Counted from the stretch's first letter, positions 1 through 10,738 are shown. The stretch: DNA of 64,000 nucleotides from Myxococcus eversor (GCF_010894455.1 NZ_JAAIXY010000028.1:1-64000), one strand, 5' to 3'. Notes: generated by a model from the letters alone, not told the origin. Translations and numbers: made by a program.

Positions 1-1336
<1,336 letters not shown>

Positions 1337-1672
1337 CGCCCGTTCCCTGGCTCCCGCCTTGCGTGGCCTTCGTTCCCGAGACGTCGAGGGGAAGGGTTCT
1401 AGCACCCGCCCCGGCGCCATATCCCCCGTGCACGGAGCGCGAGGCGTTGATATGCAGGGGGCGCCGGACGGCGAGCGTCGTCGTCCCGCCTGTCCCCTGG
1501 AGGCTCCATGAACGCCGACATTCATCTTGCCGCGGTGGGAGTCCTGTTCACCCGGAGGACGCGGGCCTGGTAGGGCCGGCGTGCAGGCCCGTCACAGCGC
1601 GGTCCACGTCTCCGGGTGCCCCTGAAGAACCGAGGTGCGCCGCAGGCACCGCTCTGTCCGGAGTCCTTCCCC
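1337..1672. other. Divergent intergenic region with a possible 21-codon ORF
   Basis: This gap separates the divergent kinase and rsgA genes and must hold both promoters; I could not place a convincing -35/-10 pair. One item stands out: an ATG at 1508 with a good ribosome site (GGAGG, four bases before it) opens a 21-codon frame ending at TAG 1571-1573. It could be a leader peptide for rsgA, or chance. An in-frame GTG at 1616 would extend RsgA by 19 residues, but that extension does not look like the family. Confidence 0.25.
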
Positions 1673-2764
1673 GTGTCACTTGAAACCTTTGGTTGGGGGC
1701 CCGAGCTGGCCCAGTCGTTCTCCACCGTCGTCGCGTCGTCCCCGCTTCCCCTCGTCCCCGGCCGCGTGGTGCGCCAGGAGCGTGGGCTCGTCACCGTGCT
1801 GACTTCCGAGCGCACCCTGTTGGCGCGCACCTCGGGAAAGCTGCTCCACCAGGCCCCCGGCGCCGAGTCGCTGCCCACCGTGGGGGACTGGGTCGCCATC
1901 CAACTGCCCCCCGGAAAAGGGGAGGGCATGCTGCACGCCGTCCTGCCGCGCCGCAGCGTGCTCGTGCGCCGCGAAGTCGGCGGGCAGCAGGGCGCGGGCC
2001 AGCTCATCGCCGCCAACCTGGACGTCGTGCTGCTCGTCTCCGGGCTGGATGGGAACTTCAACGCCCGCCGCATCGAACGCGCGCTCACCCTGGCCTGGAG
2101 CAGCGGCGCCACCCCCGCGGTGCTGCTCACCAAGGTGGACCTCCACGACGACGCGACGGCGCTCATCCAGGAGGTGGAGGCGCTCGCCCCCGGCGTCCCC
2201 GTGCTCGCGATGAGCTCGTGGACCGGCGAGGGGCTCGACGCGGTGCGAGCGCTCATGCCCCCCGGCAAGACGGGCGCGCTGCTGGGCTCCTCCGGCGTGG
2301 GCAAGTCCACGCTCGTCAACCGGCTCTTGGGTGAAGAGCGCCTGGCCACCCAGGCGGTCCGCGTGGAGGATGACAAGGGGCGTCACACGACGACGCACCG
2401 AGAGCTGTTCCTCCTGCCCCATGGCGGGCTGCTCATCGACGGCCCCGGGATGCGCGAGCTGGGGCTGATGGGGGACGAGGAGGAGGCGCTGGAGCAGACC
2501 TTCGCCGACATCCTCGAGCTGGCCGACGGCTGCCGCTTCCGCGACTGCACGCACCAGAACGAGCCGGGCTGCGCCGTGCGCGCCGCCATCCAGGCCGGAA
2601 CGCTCCCCCCCGAGCGGCTCTCGAACTTCGAGAAGCTGCAGCGCGAGAAGGCCTTCCAGTCGCGGCAGACGAGCCCCGCCGCGCAGCGCGAGCAGCGCAA
2701 GGTGGAGAAGGGCCGCACGGTGACGGGGTGGGAAGTCTCCCGCTCCAAGCGCCGCAAGGGCTGA
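1673..2764 (+). CDS. rsgA: Ribosome small-subunit-dependent GTPase A
   Basis: Circularly permuted GTPase that binds the 30S subunit late in assembly and helps release RbfA-type maturation factors. The order is the family's: N-terminal OB-fold (PLVPGRVVRQERG, GDWVAIQL), the G4 motif TKVDL, then the P-loop GSSGVGKSTLVN, the DGPGMREL switch and a C-terminal zinc site (CRFRDCTHQNEPGC, with three Cys and one His). I start it at GTG 1673 (Val-Ser-Leu-Glu-Thr), which gives 363 residues, the normal family length. The frame is open to a GTG at 1616, but the extra residues are not family-like. The C-terminal tail is Lys/Arg-rich, as usual for an rRNA-binding protein. It appears monocistronic. Confidence 0.95.
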   Translation: MSLETFGWGPELAQSFSTVVASSPLPLVPGRVVRQERGLVTVLTSERTLLARTSGKLLHQAPGAESLPTVGDWVAIQLPPGKGEGMLHAVLPRRSVLVRREVGGQQGAGQLIAANLDVVLLVSGLDGNFNARRIERALTLAWSSGATPAVLLTKVDLHDDATALIQEVEALAPGVPVLAMSSWTGEGLDAVRALMPPGKTGALLGSSGVGKSTLVNRLLGEERLATQAVRVEDDKGRHTTTHRELFLLPHGGLLIDGPGMRELGLMGDEEEALEQTFADILELADGCRFRDCTHQNEPGCAVRAAIQAGTLPPERLSNFEKLQREKAFQSRQTSPAAQREQRKVEKGRTVTGWEVSRSKRRKG

Positions 2765-3170
2765 GCGCGGGGGAGAAAAATCTCCGCGGAAATGTCCCGC
2801 TCAAGGATTCCCGCGCGTCGCGTTTGGATATTTCGAAAGGTGGGGACATCCGGGCAGAGCCGGGATGTCCAAGGGGTTCAGACGCAGAGCGTCTGAAAGG
2901 CGGGTGGGGGGAGTGTCCGGGCGGTTCGCCGGCACTCGAGTTTTCGGACGCACCGCGTTCGAGGGGGGATGAGGCGCGCCGGGGGGCTCGCCTCTGACCT
3001 TGCGAGGGGGCGCCCCTGGGGAGGGGCGTGGCTTCCGGAGGGCATGCCGAGGGGCGCGCCCGAGGTTGGACCGGAAGTTCGACTTTGAGCAGTCCATACG
3101 GCGGGGAGCGCGTCGAGGGGGCGCGCTCCCCGCGGTTCTTTTCAGGGCCTGACGGCCCGCCGCGCGTGAG
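2765..3170. other. Convergent gap with a series of perfect hairpins
   Basis: There is no gene in the roughly 400 bases between rsgA and the converging lipoprotein gene. The gap carries an 8-bp stem at 2844-2851/2863-2870 (GGACATCC), a 9-bp stem with a 3-base loop at 2877-2885/2889-2897 (TTCAGACGC) and the stronger 12-bp hairpin at 3101-3133. Such perfect stems are unusual for a simple spacer. They could be processing signals or a small structured RNA in the rsgA 3' region. No coding signal was seen. Confidence 0.4.
3101..3143 (+). terminator. Rho-independent terminator
   Basis: A 12-bp perfect stem (3101-3112 with 3122-3133, nine-base loop) is followed on the + strand by GGTTCTTTTC. The T-rich side lies on the + strand, so it would end transcripts coming from rsgA, 340 bases after its stop codon. 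No T tract is present for the opposite direction. Confidence 0.6.
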
Positions 3171-3701
3171 CTACCGCGCGGAGTCGGACGAGGGCATCAG
3201 CTTGATGGGCTGGCCGTCGTCCCCCGTCACCACGTCACCCTGGGTCTTCTGCTGCTCCACGCTGGGCTCGCCCACGGAGAAGCTGGCCACCTTCGTCAGG
3301 GGAGCGCCTCGGAAGGTGCCGCTGACAGTGACGACCAGGTGCGAGCGCCCTTCGCCCGGAGCCAGGTCCACCTCCAGCGTGGTGGTGGTGGCCTGCTCGA
3401 AGCGGGCGCCCCGCAGGGGCGTGGAGTCGCTCGTCACGCGCAGCCCGTCCACGCCGGAGAGGCCCACCTGGACGTCTTCCGCGGGGCCCTGGAAGCGCAG
3501 GGTGATGGTGGCCTTGTCGCCGGCCACCTTGGCGCCCACCTCCACGGGCGCGCTGAGCTTGGCCATGGTGGCCCCGTTCGCTTGCGACGAGGTGTCCGCC
3601 GTGCCGCCCCCAGCGGTGCTGCTCTTCGCCGGAGAGGTGCAGGCCACCGGCGCCAGGAGCGCGAGGAGGCCGGAGAGGACCGCGGGTGCGATGCGATTCA
3701 T
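3171..3701 (-). CDS. Small secreted lipoprotein, function unknown
   Basis: A 176-residue protein with a type II signal peptide ending in the lipobox LAPVAC, followed by a Ser/Thr/Gly linker and one beta-rich domain of about 110 residues (PVEVGAKVAGDKATITL onward) that resembles an Ig/CARDB-like fold. The start at 3701 is fixed by a strong ribosome site (CCAGGAG, six bases before the ATG); the frame is open 14 codons further upstream, but without a site there. It lies 38 bases downstream of the metalloprotease gene on the same strand, so the two are probably cotranscribed and both exported. I cannot name a function. Confidence 0.8.
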   Translation of the reverse strand: MNRIAPAVLSGLLALLAPVACTSPAKSSTAGGGTADTSSQANGATMAKLSAPVEVGAKVAGDKATITLRFQGPAEDVQVGLSGVDGLRVTSDSTPLRGARFEQATTTTLEVDLAPGEGRSHLVVTVSGTFRGAPLTKVASFSVGEPSVEQQKTQGDVVTGDDGQPIKLMPSSDSAR

Positions 3702-3739
3702 GAGAACTCCTGGGGGAGACTGAAAGAGGCGAGGTCCGT

Positions 3740-5389
3740 TCATGGGCTGGTGATGGAGACGGAGTAGTTGTAGGTGCCCGTGCTTTCCTTGAAGCCCGTC
3801 ACAATCAGCACGTATTGACGGTCCGCCTGGCTGGAGAAGCTGAAGGTCTCCGTGCCGGTGAGGAACTTGTCGGCGGAGCCCGCTTCGGTGCCTTGCTGCA
3901 GGGCCAGGATGCCCACGTCCTCGGTGGAGTTGGCGGAGACGTTCACCGTCCTGCCCGTGCCGTTGAAGACGTAGTACCGGTTCTGCTGCTGCTTGTTGGA
4001 CTCCTCGCCGCCCGTGAGGGTGCCGTTGCTGTTGTACGGCAGCGACGCCACGGTCGTGTACATGGCCGCCAGCCGGCTGTCGCCCTCTCCGAAGGCGGAG
4101 CGAATCGAGCCAATCTGATAGTGGGCCGCCAGCGTGTCCAGGGCCGTCGCGTTGACGCCCGGCTGCGCCTTGAGCCCGTGGATGAAGGAGCCGATGGTCG
4201 TCAGCGCGGGCGTCGTCTTCTGCGGTCCCACCAGCACGTCGTACAGCGTGCCGATGCCGACGGAGACCTGGTCATACGAGGACTCGGCCGCGGTCGGCCC
4301 GTCGAAGATGTCGTAGAGCAGCCGCATGACGGTGAACTCGGAGAAGACGCCCGGCGTCGCGTCATCCGTGGGCGAGGGTGGCGTCTCCATGTCGAAGCCG
4401 AAGGAGGTCAGCCGGCCCCCTTGCCAGTAGGTGTCCGCGTAGACGGGGTCTGGCAGGAGGATGGCGGAGAGCGCGTTGCCGTAGCCCTCGCCGAAGGCGA
4501 TGCGCGGGTCCAGCACGTCGCCGCCGGTGTGCGGGCCGCCCGGGTTGTCCGCGCGGGAGAGGTTGGCCTCGAAGAAGTGCCCCCACTCGTGGGCGATGAC
4601 GTGGTTGTCGAACTCGTCGGTGTCCACGTTCTCCTTGCCCAGCACGTAGACTTCATTCTCCGTGGGCGAGAAGTGCGAGGTGCCAATCTGCCCGCTGGCG
4701 GTGTTGCCGCGCTCCGGGACGTTGTTCGGGCTCCAGTTCACCTTGAGCGGCGGAAAGGGGACCGTGCGCACGGCGAGGAAGGCCCGTGACGCGGTGTACA
4801 ACGTGTCCAGGATGGCGAAGGGCGCGGCGACGCGCTGGGCCGCGTTGTAGGAGGAGCCCGTCCAGCCGTGGCCCGCGTGCAAGTCCCTGCTCGTGGCGCC
4901 GCCGGAGATGGTGGCGGACACGGCCCAGATGGCGTTGCCCGACGTGTTGTCCTCCACCTGGATGGAGGGCGTCGTCGTCTTCGCCAGGGTCGCCAGCGTC
5001 AGGTTGGCGCCGGTGCCCGCGGTGTAGGTGAGCTGGTAGCGACCGTCCTCGCCCGTCAACGCCGTGCCGAGCACGACGGCGCCCCGCATCACCTGGACGG
5101 TGGCGTTGCGCACGGGCCTCACGCTCGTCTGCGGGAAGGCCAGGGTGCCTCCACGGGTGGGCGTGGTGGTGAAGGTGGCGGGAACGAAGTCGTACGTCAC
5201 CCTGCCGCTGAGGGTGGCGGTGACTGGAGGGCCCGCATCGGGCTCGGGTACCCCTGAATCGGGCTGACCTCCCCCGTCGGGCTTGTCGTCGTCATTGTCA
5301 TCCCCGGGACAGCCGAACACGGTGAGACTGAGCGCGAGCGCCAGAATCGCGCTGGTGCGGCCCCAGACCGATTTGCGAGACACGTACAT
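3740..5389 (-). CDS. Secreted lipoprotein with zinc-metalloprotease motif
   Basis: A 549-residue exported protein. The signal peptide ends at a lipobox-like LTVFGC, followed by an Asp/Gly/Pro linker. A beta-rich region near residues 55-110 (TATLSGRVTYDFVP, then a carboxypeptidase-regulatory-like segment) precedes the central domain, which carries HEWGHFFE, an HExxH zinc motif, followed by an Asp/Gly-rich stretch and GEGYGNALS. The last 90 residues (from NRYYVFNGTG) look like a PPC-type beta domain often found at the C-terminus of secreted peptidases. Start at 5389 has GGGAGGA upstream. Likely an extracellular or surface protease; its substrate is unknown. First gene of a two-gene unit with the downstream lipoprotein. 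Confidence 0.8.
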   Translation of the reverse strand: MYVSRKSVWGRTSAILALALSLTVFGCPGDDNDDDKPDGGGQPDSGVPEPDAGPPVTATLSGRVTYDFVPATFTTTPTRGGTLAFPQTSVRPVRNATVQVMRGAVVLGTALTGEDGRYQLTYTAGTGANLTLATLAKTTTPSIQVEDNTSGNAIWAVSATISGGATSRDLHAGHGWTGSSYNAAQRVAAPFAILDTLYTASRAFLAVRTVPFPPLKVNWSPNNVPERGNTASGQIGTSHFSPTENEVYVLGKENVDTDEFDNHVIAHEWGHFFEANLSRADNPGGPHTGGDVLDPRIAFGEGYGNALSAILLPDPVYADTYWQGGRLTSFGFDMETPPSPTDDATPGVFSEFTVMRLLYDIFDGPTAAESSYDQVSVGIGTLYDVLVGPQKTTPALTTIGSFIHGLKAQPGVNATALDTLAAHYQIGSIRSAFGEGDSRLAAMYTTVASLPYNSNGTLTGGEESNKQQQNRYYVFNGTGRTVNVSANSTEDVGILALQQGTEAGSADKFLTGTETFSFSSQADRQYVLIVTGFKESTGTYNYSVSITSP

Positions 5390-5686
5390 TCCGTCCTCCC
5401 CCTTCCTTTCGCTTTCGATGGGTGGTGGGCATTCTCGGCGCGTCTCTCCGGAACTTCAAACGCCCCGACGCGACAAGTCCCCTCGGGACGCGAATTGTCG
5501 GGGAAGGATGGCCACCGGGGCGCCAGGAGCGTCCTGGCGGTCGGACCCGCCTTCGTGGCTCGCCGGGCGGGTTGGCCCGGGCCTGGGACCCGGGTGTGGG
5601 TTGGCGGTGGAGCAGAGCGCGCGCAACGTTGACCCAGGTGTCGCGCGCGGGCGGCGAGCGACCCGCCGACGCACCGTCTCCTCGCC
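5390..5686. other. Divergent promoter region
   Basis: About 300 bases between the metalloprotease gene and the divergent histidine kinase gene. It must contain both promoters. I did not find a convincing sigma-70 type pair or repeats. Confidence 0.3.
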
Positions 5687-8203
5687 ATGCCCTCTTCGAG
5701 CGACAGCCCGAGCCTGCCCCTCCACGTCGGGAAGGGTGTGTCCGGCGAGGAGGAGGAGTGCCTCTTCGAGGCCGTCGTCACCAGCATGGCGGAGGGTGTG
5801 ACGGTGGCGGACGAGCGGGGCCGTTTCGTCTTCGTCAACCCCACCGCGGCGCGATTGCTGGGCGTGAGCGTCGCCGACACGGACCTCTCCCACTGGTCCG
5901 AGCACTACGGGCTCTTCCTTCCGGACCAGCGAACCCCCTATCCCCCGGAGGACCTGCCCCTGGCGCGCGCCATCCGGGGCGAGTCGATGAGCCAGGTGGA
6001 GATCTTCCTGCGCAACCCGGTGAGGCCCGAGGGTGCCTGGCTGCTGGTGAGCTGCCGGCCGGTGTGGGACGCGCGGGGCGCCATCCGGGGCGGGGTCGCC
6101 GTCTTCAACGACATCACCGAATTCAAGCGGGCCGAGCAGGCCCTGCTCGAGAGCGAGCAGAAGTACCGGACGCTCTACAACAACACGCCGGTGATGATGC
6201 ACTCCATCGACTGTGACGGGCGGCTGGTGAGTGTCAGCGACTGCTGGCTGGCCACGCTGGGCTATTCGCGCGAGGAGGTGCTGGGCCACCACTCGGTGGA
6301 GTTCCTGTCGGAGGAGTCCGCGAGGTATGCCAGGGAGAAGGTCCTCCCCGTCTTCTTCATGACAGGCACCTGCAAGGACGTGCCGTATCAGCTCGTGAAG
6401 AAGAACGGCGAGCGCATGGACGTGCTGCTGTCCGCCATCGCCGAGCACGACTCGAAGGGCAGATGGGTCCGCTCGCTCGCCGTGCTGCTCGACGTGACGG
6501 AGCGCAAGCGCACCGAGGAGGCCCTCCAGCAGAGCGAGCGGCAGCTGCGCGCCATCCTGGACAACGCCAACTCCCTCTTCGTCCTGCTCGACACCCAGGG
6601 CCGCTACATCTTCGTGAACCGGCAGTGGGAGCGGCTGTTCCATCGCACGCGCGAGGAAGTCACCGGCAAGACGGTGCATGACGTCTTCCCGCCCGACATC
6701 GCGGACGGCTTCCAGGAGATGACCGAGTCGGTGCTCCAACTGCGCGCGCCCCTGGTCCAGGAGGAGCGCATCCCCCAGGAGGACGGCGTCCACACGCACA
6801 TCACCCAGAAGTTCCCGCTCATGGACGCCTCGGGAGTGCCCTACGCCGTCTGCGGCATCTCCACGGACATCACCGAGCGCAAGCGGATGGAGGAGGCGCA
6901 GCGGTTCCTCGCCGAGGCGAGCCGGGAGCTGGGCACGTCGCTGGACTACGAGGCGACGCTCCAGCACGTCGCGGAGCTGACGGTGCCCCGGCTGGCGGAC
7001 GTGTGTGTCGTCTTCATCCCGGGAGAGGGCGCGCGACTGCGGCCCGTGGCGGTCGCGGCCCATCAGCCCGGCCAGGCCGAGGACGTGCGGGAATTGCTCG
7101 CGGCCCACCCGCTGCTTCCGGATGCGACGCGGGGGCCGGTGGCGGTGATGGCGACGGGGCGCTCGGAGTGCTCGCTGTTGCCGGGGGGCATCCTGGACGA
7201 CCAGGGTGAGCGGCTGGACGCGAAGCAGTGGCGCCGCGTGCGAGAGCTGGGCGGGCGGCCCTCCCTCAGCGTGCCGCTCCATGCGCGCGGCCGGAGCCTG
7301 GGGGTGCTGACGCTCCTGGCGGCGTCGCGGTCCTCGCGAAACTTCAGCGAGGACGAGGTGGCGCTGGCGGAGGAGCTGGGACGCCGCGCGGCCTTCGCCA
7401 TCGACAACGCGCAGCTCTACCGCAAGTCCCAGGAGTCCATCCGCGTCCGCGATGAGTTCCTCTCCATCGCCTCGCATGAGCTGAAGACGCCGCTCACCTC
7501 CATGAAGCTGCGCATGCAGCAGATGGGGGCGCTCCTGTCGCGGCCCCGTCCCGACTCGCCGCTCGCGGCCCGGCTGTCGAGCATGCTGCTCGTCTGCGAG
7601 AGCCAGCTCTCCCGGCTGTCACGCCTGGTGGAGCACCTGCTGGATGTCTCCCGCATCCACGAGTCGCGGCTCGCGCTGCGCCTGGAGGAGATGGACCTGG
7701 CCGTGGTCGCGCGCGACGTGGCGGCCCACCTGCGGGAGCAACTGGAGAAGGCGGGCTGCGAGCTGGTCCTGGAGGCGCCGGAGTCGTTGCCGGGCCGGTG
7801 GGACAGGCTGCGACTGGAGCAGGTGATGATGAATCTGCTGACGAACGCGGTGAAGTATGGGGCGGGCCAGCCCATCTGGTTGCGGCTGGCCTCCCACGGC
7901 GAGCGGGTGTGGCTGAGCGTGGAGGACCGGGGAATGGGCATCCCCCGGGAGGCCCAGGCGCGCATCTTCGAGCGCTTCGAGCGCGCCGCCTCACCCAACT
8001 ACGGCGGGCTGGGCCTGGGCCTCTTCATCACCCGGCAGATTGTCGAGGCCCATGGCGGCCGGGTGTGGGTGGAGAGCGAGCCGGGGCGGGGCGCCCGCTT
8101 CGTCGTCGAGCTGCCCCAGTGGACTCACGGCAGCGGGCCTTCCACCAGCCGCAGCACGTCCGCCAGCACGCCGGACGCCGTCACCGCCGCGCCCGCGCCG
8201 TAG
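5687..8203 (+). CDS. Cytoplasmic sensor histidine kinase, PAS-PAS-PAS-GAF-HisKA-HATPase
   Basis: An 838-residue orphan sensor kinase with no membrane segment. Three PAS domains (about residues 20-140, 150-275 and 285-400, each ending in a DITE or DVTERKR-type connector) are followed by a GAF domain (about 410-575), the HisKA dimerisation domain with the phospho-acceptor H-box ASHELKTPL, and the ATPase domain (N-box NLLTNAVKYG, then GMGIP and GLGLGLFI). It should autophosphorylate on His and pass the phosphate to a response regulator not found in the window. The last 26 codons run antisense into the 3' end of thrA: the two convergent genes overlap by 79 bases. The start ATG lacks a clear ribosome site. 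Confidence 0.92.
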   Translation: MPSSSDSPSLPLHVGKGVSGEEEECLFEAVVTSMAEGVTVADERGRFVFVNPTAARLLGVSVADTDLSHWSEHYGLFLPDQRTPYPPEDLPLARAIRGESMSQVEIFLRNPVRPEGAWLLVSCRPVWDARGAIRGGVAVFNDITEFKRAEQALLESEQKYRTLYNNTPVMMHSIDCDGRLVSVSDCWLATLGYSREEVLGHHSVEFLSEESARYAREKVLPVFFMTGTCKDVPYQLVKKNGERMDVLLSAIAEHDSKGRWVRSLAVLLDVTERKRTEEALQQSERQLRAILDNANSLFVLLDTQGRYIFVNRQWERLFHRTREEVTGKTVHDVFPPDIADGFQEMTESVLQLRAPLVQEERIPQEDGVHTHITQKFPLMDASGVPYAVCGISTDITERKRMEEAQRFLAEASRELGTSLDYEATLQHVAELTVPRLADVCVVFIPGEGARLRPVAVAAHQPGQAEDVRELLAAHPLLPDATRGPVAVMATGRSECSLLPGGILDDQGERLDAKQWRRVRELGGRPSLSVPLHARGRSLGVLTLLAASRSSRNFSEDEVALAEELGRRAAFAIDNAQLYRKSQESIRVRDEFLSIASHELKTPLTSMKLRMQQMGALLSRPRPDSPLAARLSSMLLVCESQLSRLSRLVEHLLDVSRIHESRLALRLEEMDLAVVARDVAAHLREQLEKAGCELVLEAPESLPGRWDRLRLEQVMMNLLTNAVKYGAGQPIWLRLASHGERVWLSVEDRGMGIPREAQARIFERFERAASPNYGGLGLGLFITRQIVEAHGGRVWVESEPGRGARFVVELPQWTHGSGPSTSRSTSASTPDAVTAAPAP

Positions 8204-10578
8204 CCCCGGATGACCAGCGGCGTGGGGCTGTAGCGCTCGGAGAGGAAGCTGAGCGCGTTCTCTCCGCCCTTCACCGCCGCCAGCGGGTTCTCCAGCGGCA
8301 CGGCCTTGAGGCCCACCGCGCAGCCTTCCTCCCCGACGCTGCCCACGTACCGCAGCACCTTCCCCTCGTCGCGCAGGCGCTCCACGCGGCGCTGGAAGTC
8401 CGCGTCGATGCTCGGCAGGCGCGCGAGGAACGCGTCGAGCGGGCCCGTCGCGTCGAAGTCCGCGGGAAGGAGCGACTCCAGGGCCACCTGCTCCAGCTCC
8501 ACGACGCGCCCCAGCTCCCGGGCGAGGATGAGCACCTTGCGCGCCACGTCGGTGCCCTGCAAATCGTCGCGAGGGTCCGGCTCCGTGAAGCGCTTCTCCA
8601 TGGCCGTGCCCACCGCCTGGGACAGCGGCACGCCCTGCTCGGTGAGGCCGAGGATGAAGGACAGCGAGCCGGAGAGGATGCCCTCAATCCGGCGCACCTG
8701 GTCTCCGGTGCGCAGCATGTTCTTCAGCGTGTCGATGACGGGCAGGGCCGCGCCCACGTTCGTCTCGTACAGGAAGCGGCGCTGGTGGCGGGAGGCCGTC
8801 TCGCGGATGGCGCGCCAGTGGGCCATGCGGCCCGCGTTGGCCTTCTTGTTGGCGGTGACGACGTGGAGCCCCGAGGCCAGGAGGGACGGGTAGGCGAGCG
8901 CCACGTCCTCGCTGCTGGTGCAGTCCACGAAGATGGGGCGTCCCGGGCGTCTCTCCCGCGCCTGCTCGCGGAAGGCGTCCATCGACGCGGACACGGTGCC
9001 CGCCTCCAGCTTCTCCTTCCACTGCTCCAGGGGGATGCCCGCGGGCTCGATGACGCCCTTGCGGCTGTTGGCGATGGCGCACACGCGCAGGTCCACGCCC
9101 TGGGCGCGCAGGTGGGGGGCCTGCTGACGAATCTGCCGCATCAGCTCTCCGCCCACGCTGCCCACGCCGGCCACCAGCAGCTCCACCACCTCCGTGGTGC
9201 CGAAGTAGCGGTGGTGTACGTGCGCCATGGCGCGGGGGCCGTCCGCCTCGGTGATGACGGCGGAGATGCTGCGCTCGCTGGAGCCCTGGGCGATGGCGGC
9301 GATGCTGCAACCCACGTCCGCCAGGCCGCTGAAGAAGGTGCCGGCCACGCCCACGCGGTGGCGCATGCCGTCGCCGACGATGCTGAGCACCGCCAGCTGT
9401 CCCTGGCGCTCAATCGCGTCCACCTTGCCGGCCTCGCGCTCCACCTCGAACTCGGACTCCAGCGCGCGCACGGCGGCCTCGGACTCCGCCTGCTGCACGC
9501 AGAAGCTGATGGAGCACTCGCTGGAGCCCTGGGTGATGAGGACCACGGAGATGCCGGTGCGGGCCATGGCCGCGAAGACTCGCGCGGCGGTGCCGGGGAC
9601 GCCCTTGAGGCCCGCGCCCGCGATGTTGATGAGCGCCACGTCGCGCAGGAAGGACAGGCCTCGCACCGGGTGGTCCGGCGGGGCGGCGGAGTCCGTCACC
9701 AGGGTGCCGGGGTGCTCGGGGCGGAAGCTGTTGCACACGCGCACGGGGATGCCGCGCTCGCGGGCGGGGGCAATCGTCTTGGGGTGGAGTACCTTGGCGC
9801 CGAAGTACGCCAGCTCCATCGCCTCCTCGAAGCTGACTTCCGCCAGCGGGAAGGCCTCCGGGACGAGGCGCGGGTCGGCGCTGAAGATGCCGTCCACGTC
9901 CGTCCAGATTTCGAGCAGCTTCGCATCCAGCGCCGCCGCGGCCAGCGCCGCCGAGTAGTCCGAGCCTCCCCGGCCCAGCGACATCGTCTTGCCGCGCCCG
10001 TCGCCGCCGAAGAAGCCCGGCATCAGCAAGAGCCCGGGGCCCGTGTCATCGCGCAGCGAGGCGAAGCGCACGCGAATCTCGTCCATGCGGGGCGTGGCCT
10101 GCAGCGGGTCCCCCGAGCAGATGAGGATGTGACGCGGATCCACCGCGTGGGGCGCCAGCTTGCGCGCCGACATCAGCGCCTCCAGCAGCAGACAGGAGGC
10201 GCGCTCACCCAGGCCGGACAGGTGGGCGAGCACCGAGGGAGAGCACTCGCGCAGCAGGCCCACGCCCTGGAGCAGCCCGCGCAGCTCGGTGGAGATGGCC
10301 GCGAGCCCCAGCTCCAGCGGCGCGAGCGCCTCCAGCTCGCTTCCCAGCTCCCGGGCGATGGAGAGGTGGGTCTGCTCGAAGCGGGAGAGCGCCGCGTCCA
10401 CCTCGCCGCCCTCCTGGGCCACCCGCGCCGTGTCCACCAGGAGGTTGGTGATGCCGGTGACGGCCGAGGCCACCACGCACACCCGCGTCTGCCTGCGCGC
10501 CTGCTCCACCAGGTCCACCACGCGCCGTATCTGCGCGGTGCCGCCCACGCTCGTCCCCCCGAATTTCATCACCCGCAT
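8125..10578 (-). CDS. thrA: Bifunctional aspartate kinase / homoserine dehydrogenase I
   Basis: Catalyses the first and third steps from aspartate to homoserine, the branch leading to threonine, methionine and isoleucine. The 817 residues match the fused ThrA layout: aspartokinase domain beginning MRVMKFGGTSVGG, two ACT regulatory domains (about 315-460), then homoserine dehydrogenase with the nucleotide-binding motif LVAGVGSVGGELM and the conserved DLQGTDVARK region. Start at 10578 has GAGG seven bases upstream. There is no thrB or thrC beside it; it is a single-gene unit. Upstream lies a complete threonine attenuator (10682-10864), so expression should rise when charged tRNA-Thr is scarce. 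The ACT domains add feedback inhibition. Confidence 0.96.
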   Translation of the reverse strand: MRVMKFGGTSVGGTAQIRRVVDLVEQARRQTRVCVVASAVTGITNLLVDTARVAQEGGEVDAALSRFEQTHLSIARELGSELEALAPLELGLAAISTELRGLLQGVGLLRECSPSVLAHLSGLGERASCLLLEALMSARKLAPHAVDPRHILICSGDPLQATPRMDEIRVRFASLRDDTGPGLLLMPGFFGGDGRGKTMSLGRGGSDYSAALAAAALDAKLLEIWTDVDGIFSADPRLVPEAFPLAEVSFEEAMELAYFGAKVLHPKTIAPARERGIPVRVCNSFRPEHPGTLVTDSAAPPDHPVRGLSFLRDVALINIAGAGLKGVPGTAARVFAAMARTGISVVLITQGSSECSISFCVQQAESEAAVRALESEFEVEREAGKVDAIERQGQLAVLSIVGDGMRHRVGVAGTFFSGLADVGCSIAAIAQGSSERSISAVITEADGPRAMAHVHHRYFGTTEVVELLVAGVGSVGGELMRQIRQQAPHLRAQGVDLRVCAIANSRKGVIEPAGIPLEQWKEKLEAGTVSASMDAFREQARERRPGRPIFVDCTSSEDVALAYPSLLASGLHVVTANKKANAGRMAHWRAIRETASRHQRRFLYETNVGAALPVIDTLKNMLRTGDQVRRIEGILSGSLSFILGLTEQGVPLSQAVGTAMEKRFTEPDPRDDLQGTDVARKVLILARELGRVVELEQVALESLLPADFDATGPLDAFLARLPSIDADFQRRVERLRDEGKVLRYVGSVGEEGCAVGLKAVPLENPLAAVKGGENALSFLSERYSPTPLVIRGYGAGAAVTASGVLADVLRLVEGPLP

Positions 10579-10681
10579 GACGGCACCTCGCGGCGGACGG
10601 AGGGGCGCGAGGCGGCGGACTGTCGGAGCGTCGTCGGAGTCTGGGTCTGCATGGGGTTCCGTCTGGGTGTGGAGGGAAACG

Positions 10682-10711
10682 AAAAAAGCCCCGCGCCGGG
10701 GAGCGCGGGGC
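10682..10711 (-). terminator. Attenuator terminator (3:4 hairpin) of the thr leader
   Basis: Read on the minus strand: nine-bp perfect G/C stem GCCCCGCGC with GCGCGGGGC (10711-10703 with 10696-10688), six-base loop, then TTTTTT (10687-10682). It is a textbook intrinsic terminator placed before, not after, thrA, about 100 bases upstream of its start codon, which marks it as a regulatory terminator. Confidence 0.93.
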
Positions 10712-10738
10712 CAGGTCGGAAGTGCTGCCGGTTCCGAG

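Noticed and set aside
5456-7477. 673-codon open frame on the - strand
   Set aside because: Lies antisense to the PAS/GAF histidine kinase; such frames arise from the high third-position GC.
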